Positions 1-11,609 are shown, counted from the first letter of the stretch. The stretch: 46,972 nt of DNA from Marinilabiliaceae bacterium JC017 (GCA_004296775.1 RHGE01000048.1:1-46972), one strand, 5' to 3'. The notes: generated from the sequence alone by a model not told the origin. Numbers and translations: made by a program.

Positions 1-174
1 ATTTCCTCTGTTCGTGTAAGAGTAGAACATGCTATCGGAAGCATAAAAAGGATGAAGATTGTACGCAACGAATGTAGGTTACGCAAAGAGAACATCTTGG
101 ATAAGGTCTTTGCCACTTGCGCAGGATTGCATAATTTCAGGCTTATGGACAAACCATTCCTATATAAAATTTAA
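1..174 (+). CDS. IS5-type (DDE_Tnp_4-like) transposase, C-terminal fragment
   Basis: The reading frame is open from the first base to the TAA at 172-174 and encodes the last 57 residues of a protein that starts outside the window. It contains RVRVEHAIGSIKRMKIVR and then FATCAGLHNFRL. These match the usual C-terminal end of DDE_Tnp_4 / IS5-group transposases: the last catalytic Glu sits in a VE(H/N)AIG block and a CxGLHNFRL block follows. Only the 3' end is visible, so it cannot be judged whether the element is intact. I did not find a convincing terminal inverted repeat in the bases after the stop. The next gene begins only 16 bases further on, so the right end of the element must be very close. 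Confidence 0.75.
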   Translation: MSSVRVRVEHAIGSIKRMKIVRNECRLRKENILDKVFATCAGLHNFRLMDKPFLYKI

Positions 175-190
175 ATTGATATAAACTCTA

Positions 191-706
191 ATGATGAAGT
201 TAGTAAAGAATAACAAAGTCTTACTCGCCTTATTGTTAATTATTGGGTTAGTAGTATTATGGTATACCCTTCCTGCATTATGTAATGGATTAATTAGAAC
301 AATTCTTGAAAGCAGATTACCTTACATCTTAATATGGATTCTAACTTTTGCGATACATTTAATGTTTTTCATATATAGTGATAAAAAAGACTATAATACA
401 AATAAAAAAATCAATCCGAATTTCGGTAGCTTCTTCGATGTAGTAATTGGTAATGGTATAGGAATATCCACAGCATTGGTTTCAGCACTGAAGATGTTGA
501 AAGCGTTCTATTTTCACAAAGTATTTGAAATAAAATATTTTGAAAGATTCGGAGATGTAGATTTGTGGACTATTACTTTAACGATGGCATTTTTATCTTA
601 TTTTCTGATTGTAAGAATAATTGGAACATTAAAAGAACTAATTTGGTTAAGTAAAATGAATCCGATTGAAATTAAGAAGTCAGCACCCAAAAGCGGACTA
701 CAGTAA
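191..706 (+). CDS. hypothetical membrane protein (about four TM segments)
   Basis: This 171-residue protein is not recognised as a member of a named family. Hydrophobic stretches at about residues 10-30, 43-62, 80-102 and 127-147 suggest four membrane helices, with a charged loop at about 63-75 (SDKKDYNTNKK) and a basic tail. The start has two adjacent ATG codons (191 and 194) and no clear Shine-Dalgarno sequence, which is normal in Bacteroidota. It follows the transposase remnant by 16 bases, so its upstream region may have been replaced by the insertion. A function cannot be assigned. Confidence 0.5.
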   Translation: MMKLVKNNKVLLALLLIIGLVVLWYTLPALCNGLIRTILESRLPYILIWILTFAIHLMFFIYSDKKDYNTNKKINPNFGSFFDVVIGNGIGISTALVSALKMLKAFYFHKVFEIKYFERFGDVDLWTITLTMAFLSYFLIVRIIGTLKELIWLSKMNPIEIKKSAPKSGLQ

Positions 707-917
707 TGATAATCCCCAACATAAGACTTTGAGCAAAGGATCGACATCATCATCTAAAAATGTTTTATCCTTTATTAGCAACTCAATTAATTTGATTTAT
801 CCGGTTTATGATAATAAACCAGCTTTTTTGTTGCTTTCGCCAGGACAAGAAATATAACCTACTAACATATCAAACTAATTGCTTACACAATAAACTAAAG
901 GCTGGACAATATCCATT

Positions 918-1328
918 ATGAAAATAGTAAACAGAATTCTTGGAATTATAAAGATCTTATTTGGAGTACTATTATTAATACTAGTTTTAATAATAGCACC
1001 TGATTTAATAGAATTAAAAGACTGTTTTTATCCTGTCTATGCAATTTCAGGATATCTTGTGGGAATGGCTATATTTTTATCTTATGGATTATATATCATA
1101 TATAGTGGATGGACTCATTTCTTTTGTTTAGAACTCAAAAAAATATTTTTCATAACAGGAGTTACTCTTTCAATTATTATATATGTTATGTATGCGGTTC
1201 TCATAGCAAACAATGGTCAAATCCGCGGTTTTAATAGAATATTTTTAATTATTCTTTTTATAGAAATGCAAGACGTAATTAGAATGATCAAAATTTTTAA
1301 AACGAAAAAAACATTTCCAATCGAGTAG
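918..1328 (+). CDS. hypothetical small membrane protein
   Basis: This 136-residue, strongly hydrophobic protein has predicted helices at about residues 8-28, 40-62, 74-96 and 101-116 and a short lysine-rich C-terminus. No family is recognised. It lies about 210 bases after the previous membrane protein, in the same orientation and with similarly AT-rich codon use, so the two may form an accessory pair. The interval between them contains a small overlapping open frame that I do not believe is a gene. Confidence 0.5.
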   Translation: MKIVNRILGIIKILFGVLLLILVLIIAPDLIELKDCFYPVYAISGYLVGMAIFLSYGLYIIYSGWTHFFCLELKKIFFITGVTLSIIIYVMYAVLIANNGQIRGFNRIFLIILFIEMQDVIRMIKIFKTKKTFPIE

Positions 1329-1543
1329 CCTGCCCACCTAACGAAAACAAGGTAAAGTGGCCATAAGAATACATTGAACTTTTTAACACCCCAGTCCCCC
1401 CACTTCCCCAAAGCACCTCTCTGCGTTCTTTGGTGGATTCAACGGGTTTCGCCATCTTCGTGCGCCTGAAACAGGCAGGTACCGACAGCTAAAATCTGTG
1501 ATGGATTTACAGTCGCTATTTCAAAGAAGTAAGAATCAATATA

Positions 1544-3787
1544 GTGAAGAGAAAAATTGAATTACTGGCGCCGGGTGGAGATATTGATGCCATAAAAGCG
1601 GCTATTCTGGCAGGTGCCAATGCCATCTACTGTGGTTTGGATAAATTTAATGCCAGGAACCGGGCAGCCAATATAAGTTTTGAAGATTTACAGGGAATTT
1701 TAAGAGTGGCGCACAAACACCACTGTGAAGTTTTCCTAACCCTTAACATTATTATCGTTGAGCAGGAAATCCCGGCTCTTATTGCCCTGCTGAATAAGTT
1801 AATTAATACCGGCATCGATGGTGTAATCATCCAGGATTTCGGGATGTTTCACCTCCTGTCTAAATATTTTAAAAGTCTGAAAATACATGCCTCTACACAG
1901 CTTACGACTCACAATGAGGGGCAGATAAAATTTCTCAGCAAACTAACTGCTACCCGGGTAAACCTCTGCAGAGAGCTAAATATTGATGAGATAAAGGCGT
2001 TAACAGCTGTTAGTCATAATAACAATGTCCTGACGGAGGTATTTGTCCACGGTTCCTACTGCATCTCATTCTCCGGCATTTGCTATATGAGTTCGGTTCA
2101 TGGAGGCAACTCGGGAAACCGCGGCCGATGCAGTCAACCCTGCAGAGACAGGTACCTAACCACACCTGCCGGCAAGCAATACCCGCTGAATCTAAAGGAT
2201 AATTCAGCCTTTTTCAATCTACGTGAACTTCATGATGCCGGGGTGGATTCCTTGAAGATTGAAGGCAGAATAAAGAAGTTCGATTACGTTTATACGGTAG
2301 TAAACACCTGGAAGAAGCAACTCCTGAGCTTCATTAACCAGGATAAACTCAACACTGACGACAGTGACCTGTACAAGGTGTTTAACCGGGATTTCTCCAA
2401 CGCCTATCTACAAGGAGATATTAGTGAAGATATGTTTATCGATAATCCCAGGGATCACTCCATCCAGCATCTTTCGGAGATCAACAACTATGCATCGGAG
2501 GAGGAAAAAGAGAAAGATCAGCTAGCGCTTTACGAAGAAAAGGAAAGGCTTAAAGCATCGGTAGAAAATAAGATCAACCGGTTAAGCATCGCCAAGGCGC
2601 CCCTGACAATAAGCATTTCGGGTGCATGTGGCGAGCCGCTGAAAGTAGTGGTAAAAACGCCCGATACTTCTTTTGTTGTGCTTTCAACAATCAACCTGGC
2701 AAACAAGGGAACGCAGGCCTTAAACCACGAGGTGGTATTAAAAAGACTGCAAGCCATAAATGACACGGAATACTACATTGAACACCTGGACTTAACTGCC
2801 ATTCAAGGCAAACTATTCCTGCCCTTTAAAGAGCTCACGGCCATTAAAAAAAGAGTGTTGTTCATCTTAAATGGCTCGAAAGAAGTGATGGAACCCATTA
2901 CTGTTCCTGCCTTAAAAAAGCCAAAAAGGGAAGCCATTACCCCTACTCTATCTGTCTTGATCGCATCCCCGGCGGATGTAGCCCTTTGTAGTGAGACCAC
3001 TGCGAATATTTATTTTCAACTGCCCAATTGTTTCAAAAACAAAACAGCTGAGTTCATTGAACTATTCAGCAAAAACAAACATTTAATTCCCTGGTTTCCC
3101 TCCGTATTGATTGGTGATGACTATGCTGCTGCGGTAGATTTCCTTCAACAGGTACCGGCCAAACAGGTTGTAACAAATAATACCGGCATCGCCTATGAAG
3201 CCTGCAAGAGAGGAATCCCCTGGATTGCCGGCCCCTATCTTAACATCGCCAACTCCTATAGTCTGTTGGCGCTAAAAGAGCATTTCAATTGTTCCGGCTC
3301 ATTCATTTCAAATGAGCTAAACAAAAATCAGATAAAACGGATTAACAAGCCCGAGGATTTTAATCTATACTACAGCATTTACCACCCCATTGTACTTATG
3401 ACCAGTAGACAGTGTTTGCTGCACAAGGTGATAGGTTGCAAAAAAAATAAAATGGATGATACCTGTATTCAACAATGTGAGAAAGCTGCATCCATTACTA
3501 ATCTTAATAACACCTCTTTCGTTATTGAAAAGACAAAGAGCAACTATTACCGTGTGTATAATGAGATGAATTGCCTGAATACAGAGATTGTGACAGATAT
3601 ACCCCATCGCTTTACCAGCTTTTTCATTGACTTAAGTAATATAAAAACGGCTACCCGGCCAGAGATGGATAAAGCAGGCCTAATTAAACTATTTAAAGCA
3701 CTTCTAAACGGTGATCCTGATTCGGAAAAGCAATTAAAAGAAATGGTTCATCCCACTACTAACGGTCAATACAAGAAGGGGATTTAG
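1544..3787 (+). CDS. U32 peptidase-family protein (RlhA/YegQ-like)
   Basis: This 747-residue cytoplasmic protein opens with ELLAPGGDIDAIKAAILAGA, the standard N-terminus of the U32 family (collagenase-like PrtC, RlhA, TrhP). The family carries a Cys motif that binds an iron-sulfur cluster in the characterised RNA-hydroxylating members. Here Cys173, Cys180, Cys196 and Cys200 occur in the VHGSYCISFSGICYMSS and RCSQPCR blocks, matching that arrangement. Family knowledge points to prephenate-dependent hydroxylation of rRNA (RlhA) or tRNA (TrhP) at least as much as to proteolysis. At 747 aa it is longer than the roughly 450-aa TrhP form and closer to the long RlhA form. It starts at GTG (1544), directly upstream of the conserved KRKIELLAPGG sequence. 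It stands alone on the plus strand and ends 109 bases before the C10 peptidase gene. Confidence 0.85.
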   Translation: MKRKIELLAPGGDIDAIKAAILAGANAIYCGLDKFNARNRAANISFEDLQGILRVAHKHHCEVFLTLNIIIVEQEIPALIALLNKLINTGIDGVIIQDFGMFHLLSKYFKSLKIHASTQLTTHNEGQIKFLSKLTATRVNLCRELNIDEIKALTAVSHNNNVLTEVFVHGSYCISFSGICYMSSVHGGNSGNRGRCSQPCRDRYLTTPAGKQYPLNLKDNSAFFNLRELHDAGVDSLKIEGRIKKFDYVYTVVNTWKKQLLSFINQDKLNTDDSDLYKVFNRDFSNAYLQGDISEDMFIDNPRDHSIQHLSEINNYASEEEKEKDQLALYEEKERLKASVENKINRLSIAKAPLTISISGACGEPLKVVVKTPDTSFVVLSTINLANKGTQALNHEVVLKRLQAINDTEYYIEHLDLTAIQGKLFLPFKELTAIKKRVLFILNGSKEVMEPITVPALKKPKREAITPTLSVLIASPADVALCSETTANIYFQLPNCFKNKTAEFIELFSKNKHLIPWFPSVLIGDDYAAAVDFLQQVPAKQVVTNNTGIAYEACKRGIPWIAGPYLNIANSYSLLALKEHFNCSGSFISNELNKNQIKRINKPEDFNLYYSIYHPIVLMTSRQCLLHKVIGCKKNKMDDTCIQQCEKAASITNLNNTSFVIEKTKSNYYRVYNEMNCLNTEIVTDIPHRFTSFFIDLSNIKTATRPEMDKAGLIKLFKALLNGDPDSEKQLKEMVHPTTNGQYKKGI

Positions 3788-3828
3788 TTAATTCTTGATT
3801 ACAGGAATGAAAGAGAATACATAAAAGG

Positions 3829-3857
3829 CTTGAAATTTATAATAATTGGTATTTTTG
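3829..3857 (+). promoter_or_regulatory. candidate Bacteroidota promoter for the C10 peptidase gene
   Basis: TATTTTTG at 3850-3857 fits the Bacteroidota -7 consensus TAnnTTTG. A CTTG at 3829-3832, 17 bases upstream, is an imperfect -33 TTTG. Transcription would begin roughly 30 bases before the ATG at 3897. The spacing is slightly short of the usual 19-21, so this is only a candidate. Confidence 0.3.
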
Positions 3858-3896
3858 AATTTCATTTAACCGTTACACAATCTAAATCATTTCTTC

Positions 3897-5291
3897 ATGA
3901 AACACTTAAGTTTAATATCGTGCATGGCAATATGCGCTATAATACTTCTGTCATGCGAAAAAGATGAAGCCCTAAGTACTGAGAATTCCTTATTGAGCTT
4001 CAAATTTGAAAAAAATAATAATGATGAATTAGCATCAGATATCAATTGTGAAATTAATGCCCAAAATGGCCAGGTAACCGGTGTTTGTCCGGTCAATACT
4101 GATTTGACAAAACTTGTCCCTTCCTTTGAAACATCGGAAAATGCTTCATTAATCCTAAACAACACCAAACTTGAAAGCGGAACAGCAGTACACGATTTTT
4201 CAACAACACAAACCTGCACCATTACCGCTGAAGATGGTACTAAAAGAAACTACACCATTGCTATTACAACAGAAACACTCCCGGAAGTAAAAATTGCAAA
4301 AATCGTGGATGTGGACTATCTGGATATTACGCTGAACATCTCGCTGTTATCGCAGGGCACTAAAAACGTTGATAATTTTGGCATTTGCTGGGGAACAAGC
4401 GAAATGCCAACCATGGAAGAAAACAAAGCTGAAACCACGATGGGTGAAAATATAACAATTAAAACACCTCTGCTTAAAAGTGATACAAAATACTATGTAA
4501 GAGCTTTTGCAAAAAGCAGCATTGGCATCAGCTACAGTGAACAAATTGAAGTTAACACCAAGCAGCTTCCCGCAAGCGTTGAACCCCTCATTGATAATAA
4601 ATGGACTGTTTTTGAATGGCCCTACAATGCCTATTTTCCCGATTATAGCGGCGAAAACAACATCAACAATAAATTCCCCGCTCCCTGCGGCGCAACCACA
4701 ATCGCCAGGTTACTGGGATACTGGAAAGATAAAATCACTTATACCGGTAATATTTCTTCAATGAATACCTGGAACGAAGTAAAATTCACCTGTGATTTGG
4801 ACAATATTCAAATTAATTACAATAATCTTCCCGCTAGTTTAGATTACAACAGCACAGAAAATGAATATAAGGATGTGTCAAAAATATTCCTGGTAGCCGG
4901 AGCTGTTGGCCTTACTAACAACATGGATTATGGTACCCCTCCCGATTCCTTTATTGAAGCACTAAAGAAATACTTTAATGTAGGTGACGACATCAAGTTT
5001 GCAAAACGATGGGAACATAACAAAGATGAGTGGATTGAAATTTTAAAAGCTGAATTGGCCAAAGGACATCCGCTTGCCATTGCAGCAAGAACAGCCGATA
5101 GCCCCGCTCCCGATAAAGAAGGCCAGGTTTCCGGTCATTGGTTTAATATTGAAGGATACAATGCGGAGAATAAGTTCTACATAGACTATAACTATGGAGG
5201 CAATGCCTTCAGAGGGTATTACGATGTGGATGATTTTGGTGAATTCAATTCCTATGGCATGGTAATTACCGGCTTCGAACCTAAACACTGA
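3897..5291 (+). CDS. C10 (streptopain-like) cysteine protease lipoprotein
   Basis: This 464-residue protein has a lipoprotein signal (lipobox ending at Cys20, ILLSC), so it should be exported and lipidated. Residues about 30-125 form a beta-rich domain of the DUF5018 type found in Bacteroidetes lipoproteins. Residues about 132-222 resemble a fibronectin-like domain (YYVRAFAKSSIG). The catalytic part follows: FPAPCGATTIARLLGYW places the nucleophile at Cys264, and GHWFNIEGYN supplies the His at 414, as in family C10 (SpeB, interpain). No long pro-domain is evident between the fibronectin-like domain and the Cys, so the N-terminal beta domains may act as spacer or inhibitor. The gene is monocistronic. 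It follows the U32 gene by 109 bases with its own candidate promoter and converges on the PUL. Any link to the PUL is unproven. Confidence 0.8.
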   Translation: MKHLSLISCMAICAIILLSCEKDEALSTENSLLSFKFEKNNNDELASDINCEINAQNGQVTGVCPVNTDLTKLVPSFETSENASLILNNTKLESGTAVHDFSTTQTCTITAEDGTKRNYTIAITTETLPEVKIAKIVDVDYLDITLNISLLSQGTKNVDNFGICWGTSEMPTMEENKAETTMGENITIKTPLLKSDTKYYVRAFAKSSIGISYSEQIEVNTKQLPASVEPLIDNKWTVFEWPYNAYFPDYSGENNINNKFPAPCGATTIARLLGYWKDKITYTGNISSMNTWNEVKFTCDLDNIQINYNNLPASLDYNSTENEYKDVSKIFLVAGAVGLTNNMDYGTPPDSFIEALKKYFNVGDDIKFAKRWEHNKDEWIEILKAELAKGHPLAIAARTADSPAPDKEGQVSGHWFNIEGYNAENKFYIDYNYGGNAFRGYYDVDDFGEFNSYGMVITGFEPKH

Positions 5292-5307
5292 GCATTATAA
5301 ATAATGC
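5292..5307 (+). terminator. short hairpin directly after the C10 gene
   Basis: GCATTAT and ATAATGC form a 7-bp stem with an AA loop starting one base after the stop codon. No U-run follows, so termination is uncertain. Confidence 0.3.
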
Positions 5308-5340
5308 CCTGAAAGTTTTGGCTATCAAACAGACATAAAC

Positions 5341-5378
5341 TGTTTTTCAATTAATTACAAAATCTTAACGAACTATTA
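5341..5378 (+). repeat. 38-bp dispersed repeat, copy 1 (diverged)
   Basis: This is one of three same-orientation copies of a sequence with the conserved core TTAACGAACTATT. It differs from copies 2 and 3 at a few positions (for example ATCTTAACG against AGTTTAACG). It lies 50 bases downstream of the C10 peptidase stop codon. Confidence 0.7.
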
Positions 5379-5485
5379 AAATAGGTACAAACTGTTTTTT
5401 TAATTATACCAATACAAGGTTGAAATTTATTGATCCTCAATAATGGCAAACAAATTCAACTTCTTCAAGGTTGAATTGAAGTATA

Positions 5486-5525
5486 GTTAATACCATCCCC
5501 GAGTTTCGTTGGGGATGGTATTAAC
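5486..5525. terminator. strong 15-bp inverted repeat
   Basis: GTTAATACCATCCCC at 5486-5500 pairs perfectly with GGGGATGGTATTAAC at 5511-5525 across a 10-base loop. T-rich sequence follows on the plus strand. It lies about 195 bases past the C10 stop and can act as a terminator for that gene or as the edge of the repeat region that follows. Confidence 0.6.
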
Positions 5526-5538
5526 ATTTTTATCCCTC

Positions 5539-5574
5539 GGACAATCCCATACCGAAGGGATTAAATATGAATCA
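5539..5574 (+). repeat. leader-like box A upstream of the 42-bp array
   Basis: The block starting GGACAATCCCAT and continuing ACCGAAGGGATTAAATATGA is similar to sequences at 34269-34303 and 44753-44788. A and B each precede a short tandem array. The role is unknown. Confidence 0.5.
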
Positions 5575-5585
5575 AAGCTATGACA

Positions 5586-5608
5586 TTGTTCCGATAGAAT
5601 TGGAACAA
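5586..5608. repeat. 7-bp hairpin in the left flank of the 42-bp array
   Basis: TTGTTCC at 5586-5592 and GGAACAA at 5602-5608 form a perfect 7-bp stem between box A and the tandem array. No coding function is seen in this flank. Confidence 0.4.
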
Positions 5609-5756
5609 CACCCGGCACAACGCGCGAAGCCTTGTCTAAATTAAAAGCCAACACCATGACCAACATCTGAAGCCCCGATTACAATTAGTACAAATGCTCC
5701 ATCAACGAAAAAAAGTTCCTGCCACGGGTCTTACAGCCACCTTGAAAATGAACAGA

Positions 5757-6105
5757 ATCCCGGAAATAGTTGATACAACGACTTTGCGGACGTGAAAAAC
5801 TCCGGACACACTTGATGCAACGTCTTTGCAGACGTGAAAACCCCGGACATACTTGATGCAACAACTTTGCAGACGTGAGAAGCCCCAAGCACACTTGATG
5901 CAACAACTTTGCGGACGTGCGAAGCCCCAGACACACTTGATGCAACGACTTTGCGGACGTGAGAAGCCCCAAACACACTTGATGCAACAACTTTGCAGAC
6001 GTGAAAAGCCCCGGACACAGTTGATGCAACGACTTTGCGGACGTGAGAAGCCCCGGACACAGTTGATGCAACGACTTTGCATACGTATGAAGTCCTTGAC
6101 ACAAG
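5757..6105. repeat. 42-bp tandem repeat array, about 8 units
   Basis: Units begin (TGATGCAAC) at 5771, 5813, 5854, 5896, 5938, 5980, 6022 and 6064. The steps are 42 bases, with a single 41. Each unit contains TGATGCAAC, then GACTTTGC or AACTTTGC, then GGACGTG or AGACGTG, then GAAGCCCC. A partial unit is visible at the left edge and a decayed one at the right. There are no unique spacers, so it is not CRISPR. Because 42 is a multiple of three, several reading frames stay open through it. The resulting repetitive peptides are compositional artefacts and I do not annotate them. It lies between the convergent C10 and GH2 genes. Confidence 0.85.
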
Positions 6106-6265
6106 AAAAACAGAATACAGACAGACATGCAGAACCTTCTTCCAGCAATCATCTTTTATCTCACAAGTTATTTCTCTTCTCAAAACAAGATGGGATTGCC
6201 TCTTCACACCACTACGAATAGTTATCCATATGGAGGTTTTACCATTCACGGCACACCAAAAAAAA

Positions 6266-6291
6266 GCACCAATGGATATTTCCATTGGTGC
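6266..6291 (-). terminator. rho-independent terminator of the GH2/GH109 operon
   Basis: GCACCAATGGA (6266-6276) pairs with TCCATTGGTGC (6281-6291). On the minus strand the stem is followed by an uninterrupted U-run (the A-tract at 6258-6265). It lies 48-73 bases after the GH2 stop codon. Confidence 0.85.
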
Positions 6292-6338
6292 TTCTCGTAT
6301 CAAGTACTTTTACTGTTATAAAATCATTTCATAACCAG

Positions 6339-9605
<3,267 letters not shown>

Positions 9606-9647
9606 TTATATTTACTTTATCATATCCAGATTAAACAACCCGCATTC

Positions 9648-11135
9648 TTAATGCACATTCAATTGTCCTTTAGCATCTGCATTTTTGAGGTTACGTACTT
9701 TCGTCGTCCCGCCACCATTTAAAGTCAGATTAACCGGTTTGTTGGTTTTCCAGGCTCCCCGGGTAAAATCAGGCACATCAATCGGTTTAGATTTATTGGC
9801 AATGGACCACTCACTCAATGGTGTGATACAACTCCAGGCAGCAGCATCGTATACATCCAGGTCCATTGGTAAGCCATTACGTAAACAATCGATTAAACGC
9901 CAGTCCATAATGAAGTCCATACCACCATGACCTCCAACTTGCTTGGCCATTTCACCCACACGCCTTACGATCTCAGGCGTATATTTATCCCACAACTCTT
10001 TCATTTTTGCTTCATCTGCCACATCGTGTCCAAACGCAATGTGTTGCAATGGCCATTTTTGAGCAAAACACTTGGTGCCGCTCAACATGTGGATACGCGA
10101 GTATGGACGAGGCGAACTAATGTCATGTTGAATCATGATAGTACGACCTTTCACGGTGCGAATCATTTGCATATCCATGTTACCACGCATATCCCAGCCC
10201 ACAAACTGCTGAAAGAACGGATCTTCTTTTGCTTTCTCCTCGATACGTTGCTTTAATGTAAAGTCATCCGATATCATGGCGGTCAGGTAATCCATCCGAT
10301 CGCCCCGGTTAATGTTCATGGCCTGACAAATAGGGCCTAATCCGTGGGTAGGATATACATTAGCTTTGCGTTTATTTTCATGCAGACGCCACATCTTGTC
10401 ATAGGCTCCATCTCCCCCTGGCCGATCATCCTGGGGCTTATTAAAATGCCAATAATCTAAGTTGTGAATATATGCTCCTTCTCCATGAATTAAGTCACCA
10501 AACACACCCTGACGTGTCATATTTAAGGTTAATAATTCAAAGAAGTCGTAACAACAGTTTTCCAGTATCACACAGTGCTTCTTCGTTTGCTCCGACACCT
10601 CAACAATTTCCCAACACTCATCCATTGTTTTGGCAGTGGAAACCTCAACAGCGGCATGCTTGTCTCCTTTCATGGCAGCAACAGCTACCGGCACGTGCCA
10701 TTTCCATGGAGTAGCAATGTAAACCAGATCTACCAAGTTACTGTCACACATCTCTTTAAATGCCAAATCACTTCCGGTAAATTCCTTAGCCTTTGGCAGG
10801 CCGGCCTTAGCTAATTTTGCCTGAGCGCCATCTAAAGCGGCCTGACGGGTATCACAGATAGCTGTAATTTCAACACCGTCAATATATGTCATGCGTTCAA
10901 CAGCTCCTATACCACGGTCACCGATACCTACAAAACCAACTCTTACGGTATCCAGTTTAGGAGCGGCGTACCCGCACATGTTAAAATGCATTTTAGGAAT
11001 TCGTTCCGCTGACTCTTTAATGAAGGCCTTTTCACATTTTTCTTTTTTTTCACCACACCCCACTAACGGAGCAGCAGCAACCACGCCTGATCCCAGGGCT
11101 ATATTTTTCAAAAATGATCTACGATTTGATCCCAT
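9648..11135 (-). CDS. GH109-type Gfo/Idh/MocA protein (Tat lipoprotein)
   Basis: This 495-residue protein begins with a twin-arginine signal (SNRRSFLKN) followed by a lipobox-like LVGC ending at Cys27, so it is probably exported folded and lipidated. The Rossmann motif GFVGIGDRGIG binds NAD. Later blocks (WHVPVAVAAMKGDKHAAVEV, HCVILENCCYDFFELLTLN, GEGAYIHNLDYW, ATHGL-like YPTHGLGPICQ) are those of the GH109 branch, whose characterised member is an NAD-dependent alpha-N-acetylgalactosaminidase. Other Gfo/Idh proteins in this branch may act on different sugars, so the specificity is inferred. The gene is the first of a two-gene minus-strand unit with the LacZ-like GH2. It is preceded by a 541-bp interval rich in inverted repeats. 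Confidence 0.8.
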   Translation of the reverse strand: MGSNRRSFLKNIALGSGVVAAAPLVGCGEKKEKCEKAFIKESAERIPKMHFNMCGYAAPKLDTVRVGFVGIGDRGIGAVERMTYIDGVEITAICDTRQAALDGAQAKLAKAGLPKAKEFTGSDLAFKEMCDSNLVDLVYIATPWKWHVPVAVAAMKGDKHAAVEVSTAKTMDECWEIVEVSEQTKKHCVILENCCYDFFELLTLNMTRQGVFGDLIHGEGAYIHNLDYWHFNKPQDDRPGGDGAYDKMWRLHENKRKANVYPTHGLGPICQAMNINRGDRMDYLTAMISDDFTLKQRIEEKAKEDPFFQQFVGWDMRGNMDMQMIRTVKGRTIMIQHDISSPRPYSRIHMLSGTKCFAQKWPLQHIAFGHDVADEAKMKELWDKYTPEIVRRVGEMAKQVGGHGGMDFIMDWRLIDCLRNGLPMDLDVYDAAAWSCITPLSEWSIANKSKPIDVPDFTRGAWKTNKPVNLTLNGGGTTKVRNLKNADAKGQLNVH

Positions 11136-11295
11136 GTTAAGTATATTTTTTTTCAGTTATTGTTTGAATATTGTAATTAGCTATCTACTCAAGGCGCCCA
11201 ACAAACGGAAAGGCTTCAATGCTTATAAACAATCAAGCTAATAGTTTTACAAGCTTATTTGATATATAAGCATCAGTCCTTCAGTAATAGTTTTA

Positions 11296-11467
11296 TTGGG
11301 ACGTTGTCCCAAACCCTACTTCATTTTTGGCATTGCCCCAAAAACGAAGCAAAAAACGCTAGTCAAATAAACGCTTCTCCCCACCTCCTTGATGAATTTT
11401 TGCCAACCCACAGGCCAGAATTCCCGCATTCATCTTCGTCGCGCCTACGCCGGCCCGCTTATTTGAC
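11296..11467. repeat. composite inverted-repeat element
   Basis: Three nested or adjacent inverted repeats lie within about 170 bases: a 7-bp stem with a GTT loop, a 12-bp stem with one mismatch and a 7-base loop, and an 11/12 match spanning about 105 bases. The GC content of 11390-11480 is visibly higher than the flanks. It resembles a non-coding mobile or REP-like element. Confidence 0.5.
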
Positions 11468-11609
11468 CGGCTCCCGCACTTCCCAACATCATGGCCTTTT
11501 TCGTATTTGTTGAGTAAATGCGAACTTATTATATGATAGACTTTAGACTGATTTACATTACTCCATTTTTCAGACCATTAACGATTTCGTCTATTGGATA
11601 AATTGAAGT

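Noticed and set aside
666-857. 63-residue open frame overlapping the first membrane protein
   Set aside because: It has low complexity, no family and no start context, and it overlaps the upstream gene by 41 bases in another frame.
5757-6105. CRISPR array
   Set aside because: Units are contiguous with no unique spacers, and no cas genes are in the window.
5685-6303. Overlapping open frames on both strands encoding repetitive 14-residue peptides
   Set aside because: They exist only because the 42-bp repeat is a multiple of three. Several frames are open at once, with no signal, no start context and no family.
11259-11513. 84-residue open frame
   Set aside because: It runs through several inverted repeats with unlikely residue composition, so it is treated as part of the palindromic element.
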